A DNA stretch of 64,000 bases from Halorubrum halophilum (GTDB taxonomy: Archaea; Halobacteriota; Halobacteria; Halobacteriales; Haloferacaceae). Positions 50,273 through 59,669 of this stretch are shown piece after piece. The stretch's first letter is position 1. Every line of letters begins with the position of its first letter. The notes beneath the pieces are model-generated. The model had not been told where the DNA came from. It did not search any database and saw only the letters and a program-made list of their open reading frames with translations. Location of the stretch: assembly GCF_000739595.1 (NCBI RefSeq), contig NZ_BBJP01000023.1, positions 124,001 to 188,000 on the forward strand, given 5' to 3'. Position numbers and translations under genes: made by a program.

Positions 50273-52516
50273 TCACTCCGCTCGGCGTCCGGCGTGGCCC
50301 GGGTAGTCGCGCTCGAACCGCGACCCGATCTCGTCGCGGTCGAGTCGGATCACGACCGGACGCCCGTGCGGACAGGCGTACGGGTTCTCGCAGGTGTCGA
50401 GCCGATCGAGCAGGTCGACGACCGACCCCTCGGTCAGCGAGGTGTTCCCGGTCACAGAGGGGTAACACGCGAGATCCGCGAGCAGCTCGTCGACCACGTC
50501 CGTCACCGGCTCGTCGCCCGCGGTCGCGTCGCCGACGAGCGCGGAGAGCACGTCCCGGAGGAGTTCGGGATCGAGCGCGGCGTCGAACACCGCCGGGACC
50601 GACTCGACGATCACCTCGCGCTCGTCCGCGCGTTCGGCGCGGAACCCGACTCCCGCGAGGTCCTCGACGAACTCCTCGAACAGCGCCGCCTCCCGCGCGG
50701 TGAGCTCGATCCGGACGGGCTCGGCGAGCGCCTGCGCGGCCGCGCCGTCGGCGAAGACGTCCTGCAGGCGCTCGTAGTTCACCCGCTCGTCGGCGGCGTG
50801 CTGGTCGATCAACACGAGCCCGTCGGGCGCCTCCGCGACGACGTACGTCTCGTGGAGCTGACCGAGCACCCGCAGCGGCGGGAGCGAGTCGTAGGTGCGC
50901 TCCGCGCTCGTCGACTCGCCGTCGAGCGTCCGCTGGGCGGTTGTGCCCGAGCGAGGTCGGTCCTCCGACTTCCCCTGTCCGTCCGCCGTACTGTCCGCGG
51001 AGGACGGCGCGGGGTCGGTAGAGGTCCGACCCCGATCGTCGCTCTCGGAGCCACCGAACCGGTCGAGTCCGTCGGCCGCCCCGGGGTCGCTCTCGCTCTC
51101 GGTGTCGGCCTCGGCGCCGGCGTCGCCGTCCCCCGCGTCTCCTTCGGTCTCGTCCGGGTCCGACTGCCAACTCCGCGGCGAGGGGCGGTCGGACGCGGCG
51201 TCGGCGGGATCGGCGGTGTCGTCCGAGCCCACGTCGCCGACCGCCCACGCCTCTTCGTCCGTGGGGTCCAGTTCTGATGCGGAACCGGCGGCGGCTCCGA
51301 TATCCGGGTCGTCGTCGTTCCGGCTGTCGCCGCCCTCTCGGTTGCCGATCGCGGCACGCTCGTGATCGGTTCCGGCGCCGCCGACGGCCTCCGTCTTGGG
51401 CCCTTCGGGGCTGATCTCGGTCTGATCGGGGGCCGACTCCCCTCGCGGCGCCGTCGAGCGGATCAGCCCGTGGTCCAGCAGCGCCTCCTCGACGGCGTCC
51501 TCCACGGCCTCGCGCACGGCCGGCTCCTCGTCGAACCGGACCTCCAGCTTGCGCGGGTGGACGTTCACGTCGACGTCGCCGGGCGGGACCTCGACGAACA
51601 GCACCGCGAAGGGATACCGGTCGGGCGCGAGTTGGCCGCCGTAGGCGTCGAGGACGGCCTCGCGGAGAGCGCTCGCGGTGACGTACCGACCGTTGACGTA
51701 GGTCGCGAGGTACTCGCGGGTCGACCGGGTCGTCTCCGGGTGGGAGACGAGCCCGGTGACGCCGCGGACGGGGGGATCGGCGGATTTGGCGGCGTCCGAT
51801 CCGGCCGGGCCGCCGTCCGTCTCGGGTGCCCACCCCACGTCCACCATCGCCTCCGCGACCTCGCGGCCGTAGACGGCCAAGACGGCCGACCGGAGATCGC
51901 CGTTCCCCTCGGTCGCGAACGTCTCCCGCCCGTCGTGTTCCAGCGAGACGGCGACGCCCGGGTTCGCGAGCGCGTAGCCGGTGACGACCGTGTTGATCCG
52001 GTCGAACTCGGTCGCGGTCCGCTTGAGGAACTTCTTGCGAGCGGGGGTGTTGTAGAAGAGGTCGTCGACCTCCACGGTCGTCCCCTCGGGACAGCCGGCG
52101 GGCCGGACGTCGCCGACGTCGCCGCCCTCGACGGTGATCTCCGCGCCCGGGTCGGCGCCGGGCGGGCGCGACCGGACGGTGAGCCGCGAGACCGCGCCGA
52201 CGGTGTACAGGGCCTCGCCGCGGAAGCCGAGGGTGCCGACGCCGTGATCGAGGTCCTCGATGTCGCCGATCTTCGAGGTGGCGTGTTCGGCGACTGCGGC
52301 CTCCAGTTGGTCCTCGGGGATGCCCACGCCGTCGTCGCGGACGCGGATCCCCTCGGTGCCGCCGGCCTCGACCGACACGGCCACGCGCGTCGCGCCCGCG
52401 TCGAGGCTGTTCTCGATCAGCTCCTTGACGACGCTGGCCGGGCGCTCGACGACCTCGCCGGCCGCGATGCGCTGGACGGTCTGCTCGTCCAACCGCTCGA
52501 TGTTCGGCGGCTCCAT
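50273..52516 (-). CDS. mutL: DNA mismatch repair protein MutL
   Basis: A 747-residue MutL. The GHKL ATPase half has IAAGEVVERPASVVKELIEN, DDGVGI, HATSKI and GFRGEAL. A very acidic linker of about 180 residues (about 380-560) follows. The C-terminal domain holds IDQHAADERVNYE starting near Asp571, matching the DQHA-x2-E-x4-E endonuclease motif, so this is a nicking MutL as expected in organisms without MutH. No mutS lies next to it. Start ATG 52516 begins MEPPNIERLDEQTVQRIAAG. Confidence 0.95.
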   Translation of the reverse strand: MEPPNIERLDEQTVQRIAAGEVVERPASVVKELIENSLDAGATRVAVSVEAGGTEGIRVRDDGVGIPEDQLEAAVAEHATSKIGDIEDLDHGVGTLGFRGEALYTVGAVSRLTVRSRPPGADPGAEITVEGGDVGDVRPAGCPEGTTVEVDDLFYNTPARKKFLKRTATEFDRINTVVTGYALANPGVAVSLEHDGRETFATEGNGDLRSAVLAVYGREVAEAMVDVGWAPETDGGPAGSDAAKSADPPVRGVTGLVSHPETTRSTREYLATYVNGRYVTASALREAVLDAYGGQLAPDRYPFAVLFVEVPPGDVDVNVHPRKLEVRFDEEPAVREAVEDAVEEALLDHGLIRSTAPRGESAPDQTEISPEGPKTEAVGGAGTDHERAAIGNREGGDSRNDDDPDIGAAAGSASELDPTDEEAWAVGDVGSDDTADPADAASDRPSPRSWQSDPDETEGDAGDGDAGAEADTESESDPGAADGLDRFGGSESDDRGRTSTDPAPSSADSTADGQGKSEDRPRSGTTAQRTLDGESTSAERTYDSLPPLRVLGQLHETYVVAEAPDGLVLIDQHAADERVNYERLQDVFADGAAAQALAEPVRIELTAREAALFEEFVEDLAGVGFRAERADEREVIVESVPAVFDAALDPELLRDVLSALVGDATAGDEPVTDVVDELLADLACYPSVTGNTSLTEGSVVDLLDRLDTCENPYACPHGRPVVIRLDRDEIGSRFERDYPGHAGRRAE

Positions 52517-52619
52517 TGCTTACCCTCCGGTCCGTCGAGCGCGCACTTGAAGCCGTTGTCGCCGACGGCATGGGGGATAGATGATTTTGGTGAGCGCCGC
52601 CGAAGTCCCGGCCGATCGC

Positions 52620-53055
52620 TTATAAATATCCACCCGCGAATCGGCGGTCAGATCCTCCAAAGCCCCAGCCGCGACGACTCGCGCGCTTTGCTGCGCTCCT
52701 CACTCGGTCGCTAGCGCTCCCTCGTTGCGGTGCTTGCTGCAGCGTGCTTCGTCCTCGCGGCAGCGAGGCGCTTCGCGCCTCTGGCAGCCGGCGGCGAAGC
52801 CGCCGGCGACTGCCCCTTTGAGTCCCACCCGACCGCACAGCACCGCCGGAAGACGGTCGCCTCGCTGCGCTCGGCGCTGCGACTTCCGTGCTCCCGCTCG
52901 CTCCCTTCGGTCGCTCACGGGACCGCAGCCTCACGCCTCCCCAGCCTCGTCGGTGGTCCTCCGCGTTGCTCCGGACCACCGACTCCCTCGCGCGGTGCCG
53001 TTCGCGGCCCTTCGGGCCGCTCACGGGCACGCGCCACCGCAGTTCGTTTATAAAT
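52620..53055 (-). repeat. large intergenic hairpin element, copy D (candidate structured RNA, minus strand)
   Basis: The same element on the opposite strand. Read on the minus strand, TTTATAAA (plus 53047-53054) precedes the opening box TGCGGTGGCGCG (53030-53041). The later boxes are at 52929-52949, 52810-52830, 52725-52740 and 52654-52669. The optional CGGAAG/CTTCCG domain is present. The hairpin module GAGGCGC-TTC-GCGCCTC / TGGCA / GCCGGCGGC-GAA-GCCGCCGGC / GAC lies at 52765-52810 and reads in the plus direction, opposite to the copy. A second TATA-like site (52620-52627) marks the far end. Confidence 0.75.
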
Positions 53056-53083
53056 AGTCGCTGTCGCGCGGGCGGTGCGACCC

Positions 53084-54115
53084 TCAGTCCGCCGCGTCCG
53101 GCGTCGGCGCCTCGCCGCCGAGCCGGTCGCGGTCGTGGGACGCCTCCCAGTCGAGGTCCGGGCCGCGCGCGATGATCCCGGAGGGAGTCACGTCCGGGTG
53201 CGTCGTGTAGTAGTGCTCCTTGATGTGGCTCATGTTCACCGTCTCGGCGACGCCCTCGGTCTGGTAGAGGTCGCGGAGGTACGGCCAGAGGTGCTCGTAC
53301 TGGTGAATGAACTTCTTGTTACACATGAAGTGCGTGTGGTACACCTGGTCGAACCGGACCAGCGTCGTGAACATGCAGATATCCGCCTCAGTGAGCGAGT
53401 CACCGACGAGGAAGCGCTGATCGGCGAGGCGGTCGTTCCAGTGGTCGAGGGCGTCGAACAGCTCGTCGACCGCCTCGTCGTAGGCCCCCTGCGACTTCGC
53501 GAACCCGGCGCGGTAGACGCCGTTGTTGACGGGTTCGTAGATGTCGGTGATCACCCGATCGACCGCCGCGACGGTCGCCTCGTCGTCGGGACCGGGCAGC
53601 AGCGACGCGTCGTTACCGAGGTCGTCGAACGCGGTCGAGAGCATCCGGAGGACCTCGCGCGACTCGTTGTTGACGATCGTCTCCTCCTCGGTGTCCCACA
53701 GCACGGGGACGGTCACCCGACAGGTGGCGTCCGGGTCGGCCTCGACGTAGAGCTCGCGGAGGTAGTCGCTCCCGTGGAGCTTGTCGGGGGTACACCCCTC
53801 CTTCTCGGGGGTGAACTGCCAGCCGCCCTCGCCGCGGTACGGGTCAACGACCGAGACGTCGATCGCGTCCTCCAGCCCGAGCAGCGACCGCGCGAGCAGC
53901 GTCCGGTGCGCCCACGGGCACGCGTACGAGACGTACAGGTGGTACCGCCCCGCCTCGGGCTGGAACCGCTCGTCCGGCTCGGCGTCGACGTGATCGGGCA
54001 CGTCGCTGCCGGCGATCCAGTTCCGGAAGGTCGTCTCACCGCGCTGGAACGAGCCGTCCTCGTCGGTCGCCTCGTACGCGTCGGTCCGCCACTCGCCGTC
54101 GACGAGCTGATTCAT
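53084..54115 (-). CDS. ECM4/YqjG-type glutathione S-transferase family protein
   Basis: A 343-residue protein of the glutathionyl-hydroquinone reductase family. The active-site Cys is in SYACPWAHRTLLAR (about 60-73), the thioredoxin-fold half continues to about 170, and the all-helical half has FLVGDSLTEADICMFTTLVRFDQVYHTHF, typical of this group. The family reduces S-thiolated quinones. Haloarchaea use gamma-glutamylcysteine instead of glutathione, so the thiol partner probably differs (inference). ATG 54115 is the conserved start, MNQLVDGEWRTD. Confidence 0.9.
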   Translation of the reverse strand: MNQLVDGEWRTDAYEATDEDGSFQRGETTFRNWIAGSDVPDHVDAEPDERFQPEAGRYHLYVSYACPWAHRTLLARSLLGLEDAIDVSVVDPYRGEGGWQFTPEKEGCTPDKLHGSDYLRELYVEADPDATCRVTVPVLWDTEEETIVNNESREVLRMLSTAFDDLGNDASLLPGPDDEATVAAVDRVITDIYEPVNNGVYRAGFAKSQGAYDEAVDELFDALDHWNDRLADQRFLVGDSLTEADICMFTTLVRFDQVYHTHFMCNKKFIHQYEHLWPYLRDLYQTEGVAETVNMSHIKEHYYTTHPDVTPSGIIARGPDLDWEASHDRDRLGGEAPTPDAAD

Positions 54116-54418
54116 ACCCGATCGTACTGGCGCGAGCCCCATAACGTGGGCGGGGACGCGCGTGTCACCGGGAGAGCCGGCCGTTTCCGATCCCGTCGGA
54201 CGAACCCGCACGCCTGGCGGCAGTATTGCCGCGCCGCGACGGGTTTAAGAAACCCACGCGACTACCGGTATCCAGTCATGGCCGCACAGGCGATGGATCG
54301 CGTTCCGCGATCGTGATGAGGTCTTCTCCGTGAGTATCGACACTACGCGCCGAGCTAACGTGACGCACCCGAGAGCGGCCGCTCTTCGAGAGTCACCGTC
54401 CTCCGAGGTGACCGCCCG
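54116..54418. other. divergent intergenic region with possible leader mini-ORF and hairpin
   Basis: GGGTTT-AAG-AAACCC (54241-54255) is a perfect palindrome that includes a TATA-like TTTAAGA. About 30 bases on, ATG 54278 opens a 12-codon ORF, MAAQAMDRVPRS. It contains a perfect stem GATCGCG-TTC-CGCGATC (54296-54312). The next gene starts at 54419. The arrangement of promoter, mini-ORF and hairpin resembles a regulatory leader. The remainder is unremarkable. Confidence 0.4.
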
Positions 54419-55231
54419 ATGCTGACCGGACGCGAGGCGGTCGCCCGGACCGGCATCGACGCTGCGGCGCTGAAGCCCGCCGAGTGCGACGTGTCGCGTG
54501 CGACCGAACTCCCGGTCGATCGGGTGACGATCGACTACGAGGGCCGCGAGCACCTCCCGGACGCGGAGACGCTCGACCGGCTAGCCGCCGAGACGGAACT
54601 GTACGTCACCACCCCGGTCCGGGCGGACGGGTTCGACCCGCTCGGCGACGACTCGCTGGTCGACCGGATCCCGGACGCGGCCCGCCGAGTCCTCGTCGCC
54701 GGTCACGGCGCCTACCTCACCGACGATGAGTCGTCGCGCGCGGTCGCCCCGCGGCTCGGGGCCGCCCGGCGCGACGCTCCCGACGCGTGGGTCGGCACGG
54801 AGGGCGTCGAGCGCGTCGCGCTGGCCGCCGGCGGGACCCAGTTCGAACTGCTCTCTCGGTCGACCGACCGCGACGTGCGCGCGCTCCGCGCCGCCGGGTT
54901 CGACGGCGAGGTCGCCGTCTACGCGCCGGCCGTCCTGACCGACGACGAGGACGCCGTCCTCGACGCCGTTGGCGCGTACGTCTCTCGGCGCCGCCCCGTC
55001 GCCCGCGCGCTCCCGGACGGAGACGGATCTGACGGCGATTCCGGTACCGCGCCGTCGACCGATTCGGAAGCGACGGGACGCGCCCGCGAGGTGCTCTCGG
55101 CGGCCGCGCGGGACTTCGCGCTCGTCGGGTCGCCCGAGACGGTCCGAGAGCGCGTCGACGACCTCTGCGAGGCCGGCGTCGACCACGTGGTCGGCTACCC
55201 CGCACGCGGGATCGACGAGTTCCTGTCGTAG
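54419..55231 (+). CDS. uncharacterised haloarchaeal protein
   Basis: A 270-residue acidic protein. The layout suggests a TIM-barrel-like alternation of strands and helices: YVTTPVRADGFDP, RVLVAGHGAYLTDDE and VAVYAPAVLTDDEDAVLDAV. The C-terminal FALVGSPETVRERVDDLCEA and GVDHVVGYPARG resemble the end of luciferase-like flavin monooxygenases, where this segment closes the barrel. The flavin-binding residues are not evident and the protein is short for that family. Function unassigned. It ends in a hairpin-rich gap convergent with aroA. Confidence 0.65.
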   Translation: MLTGREAVARTGIDAAALKPAECDVSRATELPVDRVTIDYEGREHLPDAETLDRLAAETELYVTTPVRADGFDPLGDDSLVDRIPDAARRVLVAGHGAYLTDDESSRAVAPRLGAARRDAPDAWVGTEGVERVALAAGGTQFELLSRSTDRDVRALRAAGFDGEVAVYAPAVLTDDEDAVLDAVGAYVSRRRPVARALPDGDGSDGDSGTAPSTDSEATGRAREVLSAAARDFALVGSPETVRERVDDLCEAGVDHVVGYPARGIDEFLS

Positions 55232-55280
55232 CCGCCCCGTCGTCGGTTAGCTGAATTGAGGCGCTAAGCCCCACTCACCG

Positions 55281-55345
55281 GCGCTTCGCGCCTCGCTGTC
55301 ACCAGCGTGTAGCGCCGGATTCAAGGAGAGCTTCGCTCTCGCCCC
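55281..55345. repeat. small hairpins between convergent genes
   Basis: GGCGC-TTC-GCGCC and GAGAGC-TTC-GCTCTC (about 55326-55340) lie between the uncharacterised gene and aroA. They have the same three-base-loop style as the stems in the large elements but none of the conserved boxes. They may be terminators of the two genes. Confidence 0.45.
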
Positions 55346-55361
55346 GCCGCGAGGACTCGCA

Positions 55362-56753
55362 CTACTCGCTCGCGCCGTCGCGCTCGATCGCCATCCCGAG
55401 GTCGGCCATCGCGTCGAAGAAGTTCGGGAAGGAGACGTCGACGTGTTCGCCGCCCCGGATCGTCGTGGTGCCGTCGGCGACCAAGGCGGCCACCGCGAGC
55501 GACATCACGATCCGGTGGTCCGCGCGCCCGTCGACGCTCGCGCCTCGGAGGTCGCTCTCGGAGCCGTGGATCGTCAGGGCGTCCCGCTCTTCGGTCGTCT
55601 CGGCGCCCATCTTCTCCAATTCCTCGGCCATCGCGGCGACGCGGTCGGTCTCCTTGTACCGGACGTGCTCGCAGTTCGTGATCCGGGTGTCGCCGTCGGC
55701 GACCGCGCCGAGCGCGGCGATCGTGGGGAGGAGATCCGGCGTGTCTCCCACGTCGACCTCGACGCCCGACAGCTCCGAGCGCCGGACGGTGATGACCCCC
55801 GCTTCGCGGTCCCACTCGATATCGGCCCCCATGCGCTCGGCGATCTCGACGATCGCGGAGTCGCCCTGCGCGCTCGGCACGGCGCCTTCGATCCGGACCG
55901 GCTCGCCCGGCTCGGCGGCGACCGCGCCCGCGGCGACCAAGTAGGAGATGGAAGAGAAGTCGCCGGGGACGGTGTAGCTCCCGCCTTCCGGCGCGTACGA
56001 CTGGCCGCCCTCGACGACGAAGCCGGCCGCGCCGGCCGCGCCGTCGAGCGCGTCGCCGCCGTCGTCGACGGGGGTAGCCTCGATCCCGAAGTCGGCGAGC
56101 AGTTCGAGCGTGATGTCGACGTACGGGGCCGACTTGAGCGGCGTCGTCAGGTCAATCTCGACGCCCTCGTCGGTGACCGCGCCGGCCATCAGCAGGGCGG
56201 TGACGTACTGCGAGGAGACGTCGCCGGGGATCGCGACCTCGCCGCCCGCGAGCGGCCCGCTCACGACGAGCGGCGCCTGCCCGTTCCCGCGGGTCGACTC
56301 CGCGCGCACGCCGAGGTCGCCGAGGGCCTCTAGGAGGGGTCCCTGTGGGCGCGAGCGGAGGGAGCCGTCGCCCGTCAGTACGGTGGTCCCGTCCGCGAGC
56401 GCGGCCGCGGCCGTGACGAGTCGCATCGTCGTCCCCGAGTTCGCGCAGTCGATCACGTCCTCGGGAACGGCGGGTCGGCCCCCGAAGCCGTCGACGGCGA
56501 GCGCGCCGGCGTCGTCGGGGATGAGCGCCTCGGTGTCGTCGACGGCGGTCTCGGTTCCGGCCTCCGGCTCGACCGCGCCGCCGAAGGCGGTCACGGCCCG
56601 GGCGGTCGCCTTCGTGTCGGCCGAGACGAGCGGGGAGCGCACGGTCGCGCCGTCGCTGTACCCCGCGGCCAGCAGCGCGCGGTGGGTGTAGCTCTTCGAG
56701 GGCGGCGCGCGGGCGGTCCCCCGCACGGTCGAGGTGGTGACGTGAACGTCCAT
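55362..56753 (-). CDS. aroA: 3-phosphoshikimate 1-carboxyvinyltransferase (EPSP synthase)
   Basis: A 463-residue EPSP synthase of the shikimate pathway. Conserved parts are [19 protein letters not shown] (phosphoshikimate-binding Lys-Ser), [15 protein letters not shown] (PEP loop), [32 protein letters not shown], the catalytic Asp region [29 protein letters not shown] and [13 protein letters not shown]. It appears complete. The 30-residue acidic extras are halophilic adaptations. ATG 56753 begins [20 protein letters not shown]. Single gene, convergent with the preceding one. Confidence 0.96.
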   Translation of the reverse strand: MDVHVTTSTVRGTARAPPSKSYTHRALLAAGYSDGATVRSPLVSADTKATARAVTAFGGAVEPEAGTETAVDDTEALIPDDAGALAVDGFGGRPAVPEDVIDCANSGTTMRLVTAAAALADGTTVLTGDGSLRSRPQGPLLEALGDLGVRAESTRGNGQAPLVVSGPLAGGEVAIPGDVSSQYVTALLMAGAVTDEGVEIDLTTPLKSAPYVDITLELLADFGIEATPVDDGGDALDGAAGAAGFVVEGGQSYAPEGGSYTVPGDFSSISYLVAAGAVAAEPGEPVRIEGAVPSAQGDSAIVEIAERMGADIEWDREAGVITVRRSELSGVEVDVGDTPDLLPTIAALGAVADGDTRITNCEHVRYKETDRVAAMAEELEKMGAETTEERDALTIHGSESDLRGASVDGRADHRIVMSLAVAALVADGTTTIRGGEHVDVSFPNFFDAMADLGMAIERDGASE

Positions 56754-56871
56754 ACCTCCCCTGCCGCCCGCGGCGACAAGTGGGTACCGGCCGCGGCACG
56801 ATTCTGCCCCCGGACGCTCGCCGGCGCCCGCCGGCGCACCCTTTATACCAGCGGGAGCGTTACCGTCGCGT

Positions 56872-57414
56872 ATGCCCCAGTGTGAGATGTGTGGCGCCGA
56901 CGAGGCCTCGCTGACGACGACGAAGGTCGAAGGCGCAGAGCTGGAGCTGTGCAGCTCGTGTACGGACTTCGGCACCGAGGTCCGCGACGAGTCGACCGGC
57001 TCCGGCGGCAGCAAGTACTCCACGAGTTCGAGCACCGGGAAGTCGTCCGGGTCCTCCTCCGGCTCTTCCGGCGGGTCGTCCGGCTCGTCCGGTTCGTCGG
57101 GCGGGTCGACGCGTCCACGCGACATGTTCGACGACATGGACGAGATCGCCACCGACTACGACGACCAGATCCGGAACGCCCGCGAGTCCCGCGAGCTGAG
57201 CCAGGAGGAGCTGGCGAACCAGCTCAACGAGAAGGCGAGCCTCATTCGCAAGCTTGAGCGCGGCGACACGCTCCCCACGGACGAGGTCCAGCGGAAGCTG
57301 GAGGGCGCGCTCGACATCTCGCTGGTCGAGGGCGAGTCCGTCGAGGACGCCGACTGGGACAGCGGCGACGCCGGGACGATGACGCTCGGCGACGTCGTCA
57401 AGCGGAAGGACTAG
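56872..57414 (+). CDS. mbf1: multiprotein-bridging factor 1 (zinc ribbon plus HTH)
   Basis: A 180-residue archaeal MBF1. The N-terminal zinc ribbon is CEMCGADE and LCSSC (C-x2-C, C-x2-C). A Ser/Gly-only linker (about 48-78) follows, then the Cro-type helix-turn-helix [20 protein letters not shown] (about 104-123) and [23 protein letters not shown]. It links transcription regulators to the basal machinery or the ribosome (proposed in archaea). The gene is leaderless: a CTTTATACC box lies 27 bases before ATG 56872. Confidence 0.95.
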   Translation: MPQCEMCGADEASLTTTKVEGAELELCSSCTDFGTEVRDESTGSGGSKYSTSSSTGKSSGSSSGSSGGSSGSSGSSGGSTRPRDMFDDMDEIATDYDDQIRNARESRELSQEELANQLNEKASLIRKLERGDTLPTDEVQRKLEGALDISLVEGESVEDADWDSGDAGTMTLGDVVKRKD

Positions 57415-57452
57415 CGGTCAGACGCGCTCCGAGAGTTCCGTTTTCCCGCCGG

Positions 57453-57872
57453 TCACCGCCGTTCGACCCGGAGCCACATTCCGACGAGCAGGACCGCGAT
57501 CAGCCCGAACGCGACGAGCGAGAGGTTCGGGATCGAGAGCCCGAGAGCCGGGCTCTGCCACTGAACGGTCGCGCACGGACCCCCGATCGTACATTCCGTC
57601 ATCGTCGCTTGGAGGAAGGAGTGGTAGGCGGCGAGGCTTCCGCCGATCCCCGCGAGCGGCAGCGCGGTCCGAACGACCGCTGCTCGCTTCTCGACAGCGG
57701 CGACGCCGAGCACCACGACGAGCGGGTACATCAGGATGCGCTGGTACCAACACAGGTCGCAGGGCGTGAGCCCGAGCCCGAGGCTGAACCAGAGGCTCCC
57801 CGCGGTCGCGACGGTCGCGACGAGCGCCGCGGCCGACAGCCAGCGGGTCGTCTCCGAGGGCCTCCCCGTCAC
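57453..57872 (-). CDS. dsbB: disulfide bond formation protein B (DsbB/VKOR-like quinone reductase)
   Basis: A 139-residue membrane protein with four helices. The first cysteine pair is TPCDLCWYQRI (C-x2-C, about 37-40), next to a quinone-binding Arg, and the second pair is CTIGGPC in the second external loop. DsbB reoxidises a DsbA-like thioredoxin with quinone. Start GTG 57870-57872 overlaps the TGA of the DICT gene, so the two are coupled. No DsbA-like gene lies nearby. Confidence 0.92.
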   Translation of the reverse strand: MTGRPSETTRWLSAAALVATVATAGSLWFSLGLGLTPCDLCWYQRILMYPLVVVLGVAAVEKRAAVVRTALPLAGIGGSLAAYHSFLQATMTECTIGGPCATVQWQSPALGLSIPNLSLVAFGLIAVLLVGMWLRVERR

Positions 57873-58651
57873 ACTGCCTCTCCGTCGTCGTCCGTCCCTT
57901 CCGACCCGCCGTATCGCTCCCCTAGGTACTCGATGATGTAGTCGACCGTCTCGGGGTCGTAGCTCCAGAACCCGTAGAACTCGCCCGGAGCGCGCTCCTC
58001 GGCGAGCAGCGCGCACTTCGCGTCGTCGTACCCGCCGCCGTCGTACGCGACGAACCACGTCTCGCGGATCTCGGCGGTCTCGCCGACGTGGACGGTGTAG
58101 TGCTCCACGTCGGGCGCGTCGCCCTCGTCGGCGGCGTACGCGTGCACGGCGAGCCGCTCCTTCTCGCCGAGCAGGTCGTAGGTGTCCGTCTCGCCGGTGA
58201 GCACGTCGAGCGTCTGGAAGCCGGCGTGGAGTTCGCCGTCGCCGACCCGCCACGCGCGGTCCTCGATCTCGCGGGACGCGGCGACCATGTCCGCGCGCGA
58301 GTAGGAGGTGAACATCGTCTCGTCGAGGTGGTCCAACACCGGTCCCCCGACGCGGCCGCCGGTCGACGCTTCGTCTGCCGAGGCACCGGCACCCGACTCG
58401 CCGTCTCCCGGCTTGCTTTCGCCGCCGAGCCGCGGCAACAGCTCGCCGACGGTCACGGCCGTGACGAACTCGCCGTCGCGCGCGAGCACGGCGAACGCCT
58501 CCGGGCCTGCGGCGGTCTGTTCCTCGACGACCCGGATGTTGCGGTCGGCGAAGTGCTTCCGGAGCTCCTCCGCGACCTCCGGGTCGGCGTTGAAGACGGT
58601 CAGCGTGGCCTCGTGAGCTTCCACGCCGGCGATGAGCTCGATGAGGGACAT
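57869..58651 (-). CDS. DICT sensory domain protein
   Basis: A 260-residue protein. The N-terminus, MSLIELIAGVEAHEATLTVF and FADRNIRVVEEQTA to about residue 75, matches the DICT domain described beside two-component and diguanylate-cyclase systems. An acidic linker (about 75-110) precedes a second part with a similar alpha/beta character (VGDGELHAGFQTLD, ETWFVAYDGGGYDDAKCALL). No kinase or DNA-binding domain is present. Translational overlap with dsbB suggests a redox-linked role (inference only). Confidence 0.8.
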   Translation of the reverse strand: MSLIELIAGVEAHEATLTVFNADPEVAEELRKHFADRNIRVVEEQTAAGPEAFAVLARDGEFVTAVTVGELLPRLGGESKPGDGESGAGASADEASTGGRVGGPVLDHLDETMFTSYSRADMVAASREIEDRAWRVGDGELHAGFQTLDVLTGETDTYDLLGEKERLAVHAYAADEGDAPDVEHYTVHVGETAEIRETWFVAYDGGGYDDAKCALLAEERAPGEFYGFWSYDPETVDYIIEYLGERYGGSEGTDDDGEAV

Positions 58652-58820
58652 CTCTTGTCGGACCCACAGTAGCGGGGTATAAGGTCGTTTCTGCTCTCGG
58701 AGTCGCAAACGGGGACAGTCTCGGAGCCCGTGAGGTCGTGCCGGCGGTGTGCCGGGGAACGGGCCGGGGGAGCGTCGCCGGAGTATGAAGCTATTTGCGC
58801 CGCGCTCCCCGAGTACGAGT

Positions 58821-59465
58821 ATGTTCATCTTGGTGAACCTCAAGGCGTACCCGTGTGACCCGATCGACGTCGCGACCGCCGCCCGCGACGTGGCCGAGGC
58901 GTCCGGCGCGCGGATCGCGGTCTCGCCGCAGGCCGCCGACGTCGCCCGCGTCGCAGACACCGGCGTCGAGACGTGGGCGCAGCACGTCTCGCCGAACGCG
59001 CACGGCTCCCACACCGGCTCGACGCTCGCCGAGGCCGTCGCCGACAACGGCGCCGAGGGAACGCTCGTCAACCACTCCGAGAACCGCCTGAAACTCGCCG
59101 ATATCGACGGCTCCGTCCGCGCGGCCGAGCGCGCCGACCTGGAGACGATCGTCTGCGCGAACAACCCGGCGCAGGTCGGCGCCGCCGCCGCGCTCGGTCC
59201 CGACGCGGTCGCCGTCGAGCCCCCGGAACTCATCGGCGGCGACGTCTCCGTCTCGACGGCCGACCCCGGGATCGTCGAGGACGCGGTCGCGGCCGCCGAG
59301 GCCGTTGACCCGACCGTCGACGTGTTCTGCGGCGCCGGCGTCTCGACCGGCGAGGACGTGACCGCTGCCGGCGACCTCGGTGCCGCCGGCGTCCTGCTGG
59401 CCTCCGGTGTCGCGAAGGCCGACGATCCGGAGGCCGTGCTGGAAGACCTCGTCAGCGGGATCTGA
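58821..59465 (+). CDS. tpiA: triosephosphate isomerase
   Basis: A 214-residue archaeal-type TIM, shorter than bacterial ones. Start [13 protein letters not shown] supplies active-site Asn and Lys, [12 protein letters not shown] lies at the position of the WxGAxTG loop, [10 protein letters not shown] carries the catalytic His, and [10 protein letters not shown] the catalytic Glu. [10 protein letters not shown] and [14 protein letters not shown] bind phosphate. It interconverts dihydroxyacetone phosphate and glyceraldehyde 3-phosphate. ATG 58821 is where the barrel begins. Confidence 0.95.
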   Translation: MFILVNLKAYPCDPIDVATAARDVAEASGARIAVSPQAADVARVADTGVETWAQHVSPNAHGSHTGSTLAEAVADNGAEGTLVNHSENRLKLADIDGSVRAAERADLETIVCANNPAQVGAAAALGPDAVAVEPPELIGGDVSVSTADPGIVEDAVAAAEAVDPTVDVFCGAGVSTGEDVTAAGDLGAAGVLLASGVAKADDPEAVLEDLVSGI

Positions 59466-59669
59466 GGGGCTCGCCACCGCCCTCAGATACGGTCTCGTGG
59501 GCCCCCGCGACGGGACGCGGGATGCTGCGCTTGCGGATCGGTATAAAGACATCGGTGAGATGCGTTCACACGATCGCGGAAACCGCACGACTGCGGCGGG
59601 ATCGGCTGTTCGGCAAGATCGCACCGTCTAGTAACCTTTAACCGACACAAGCCGGTACATTTGGGTAAG

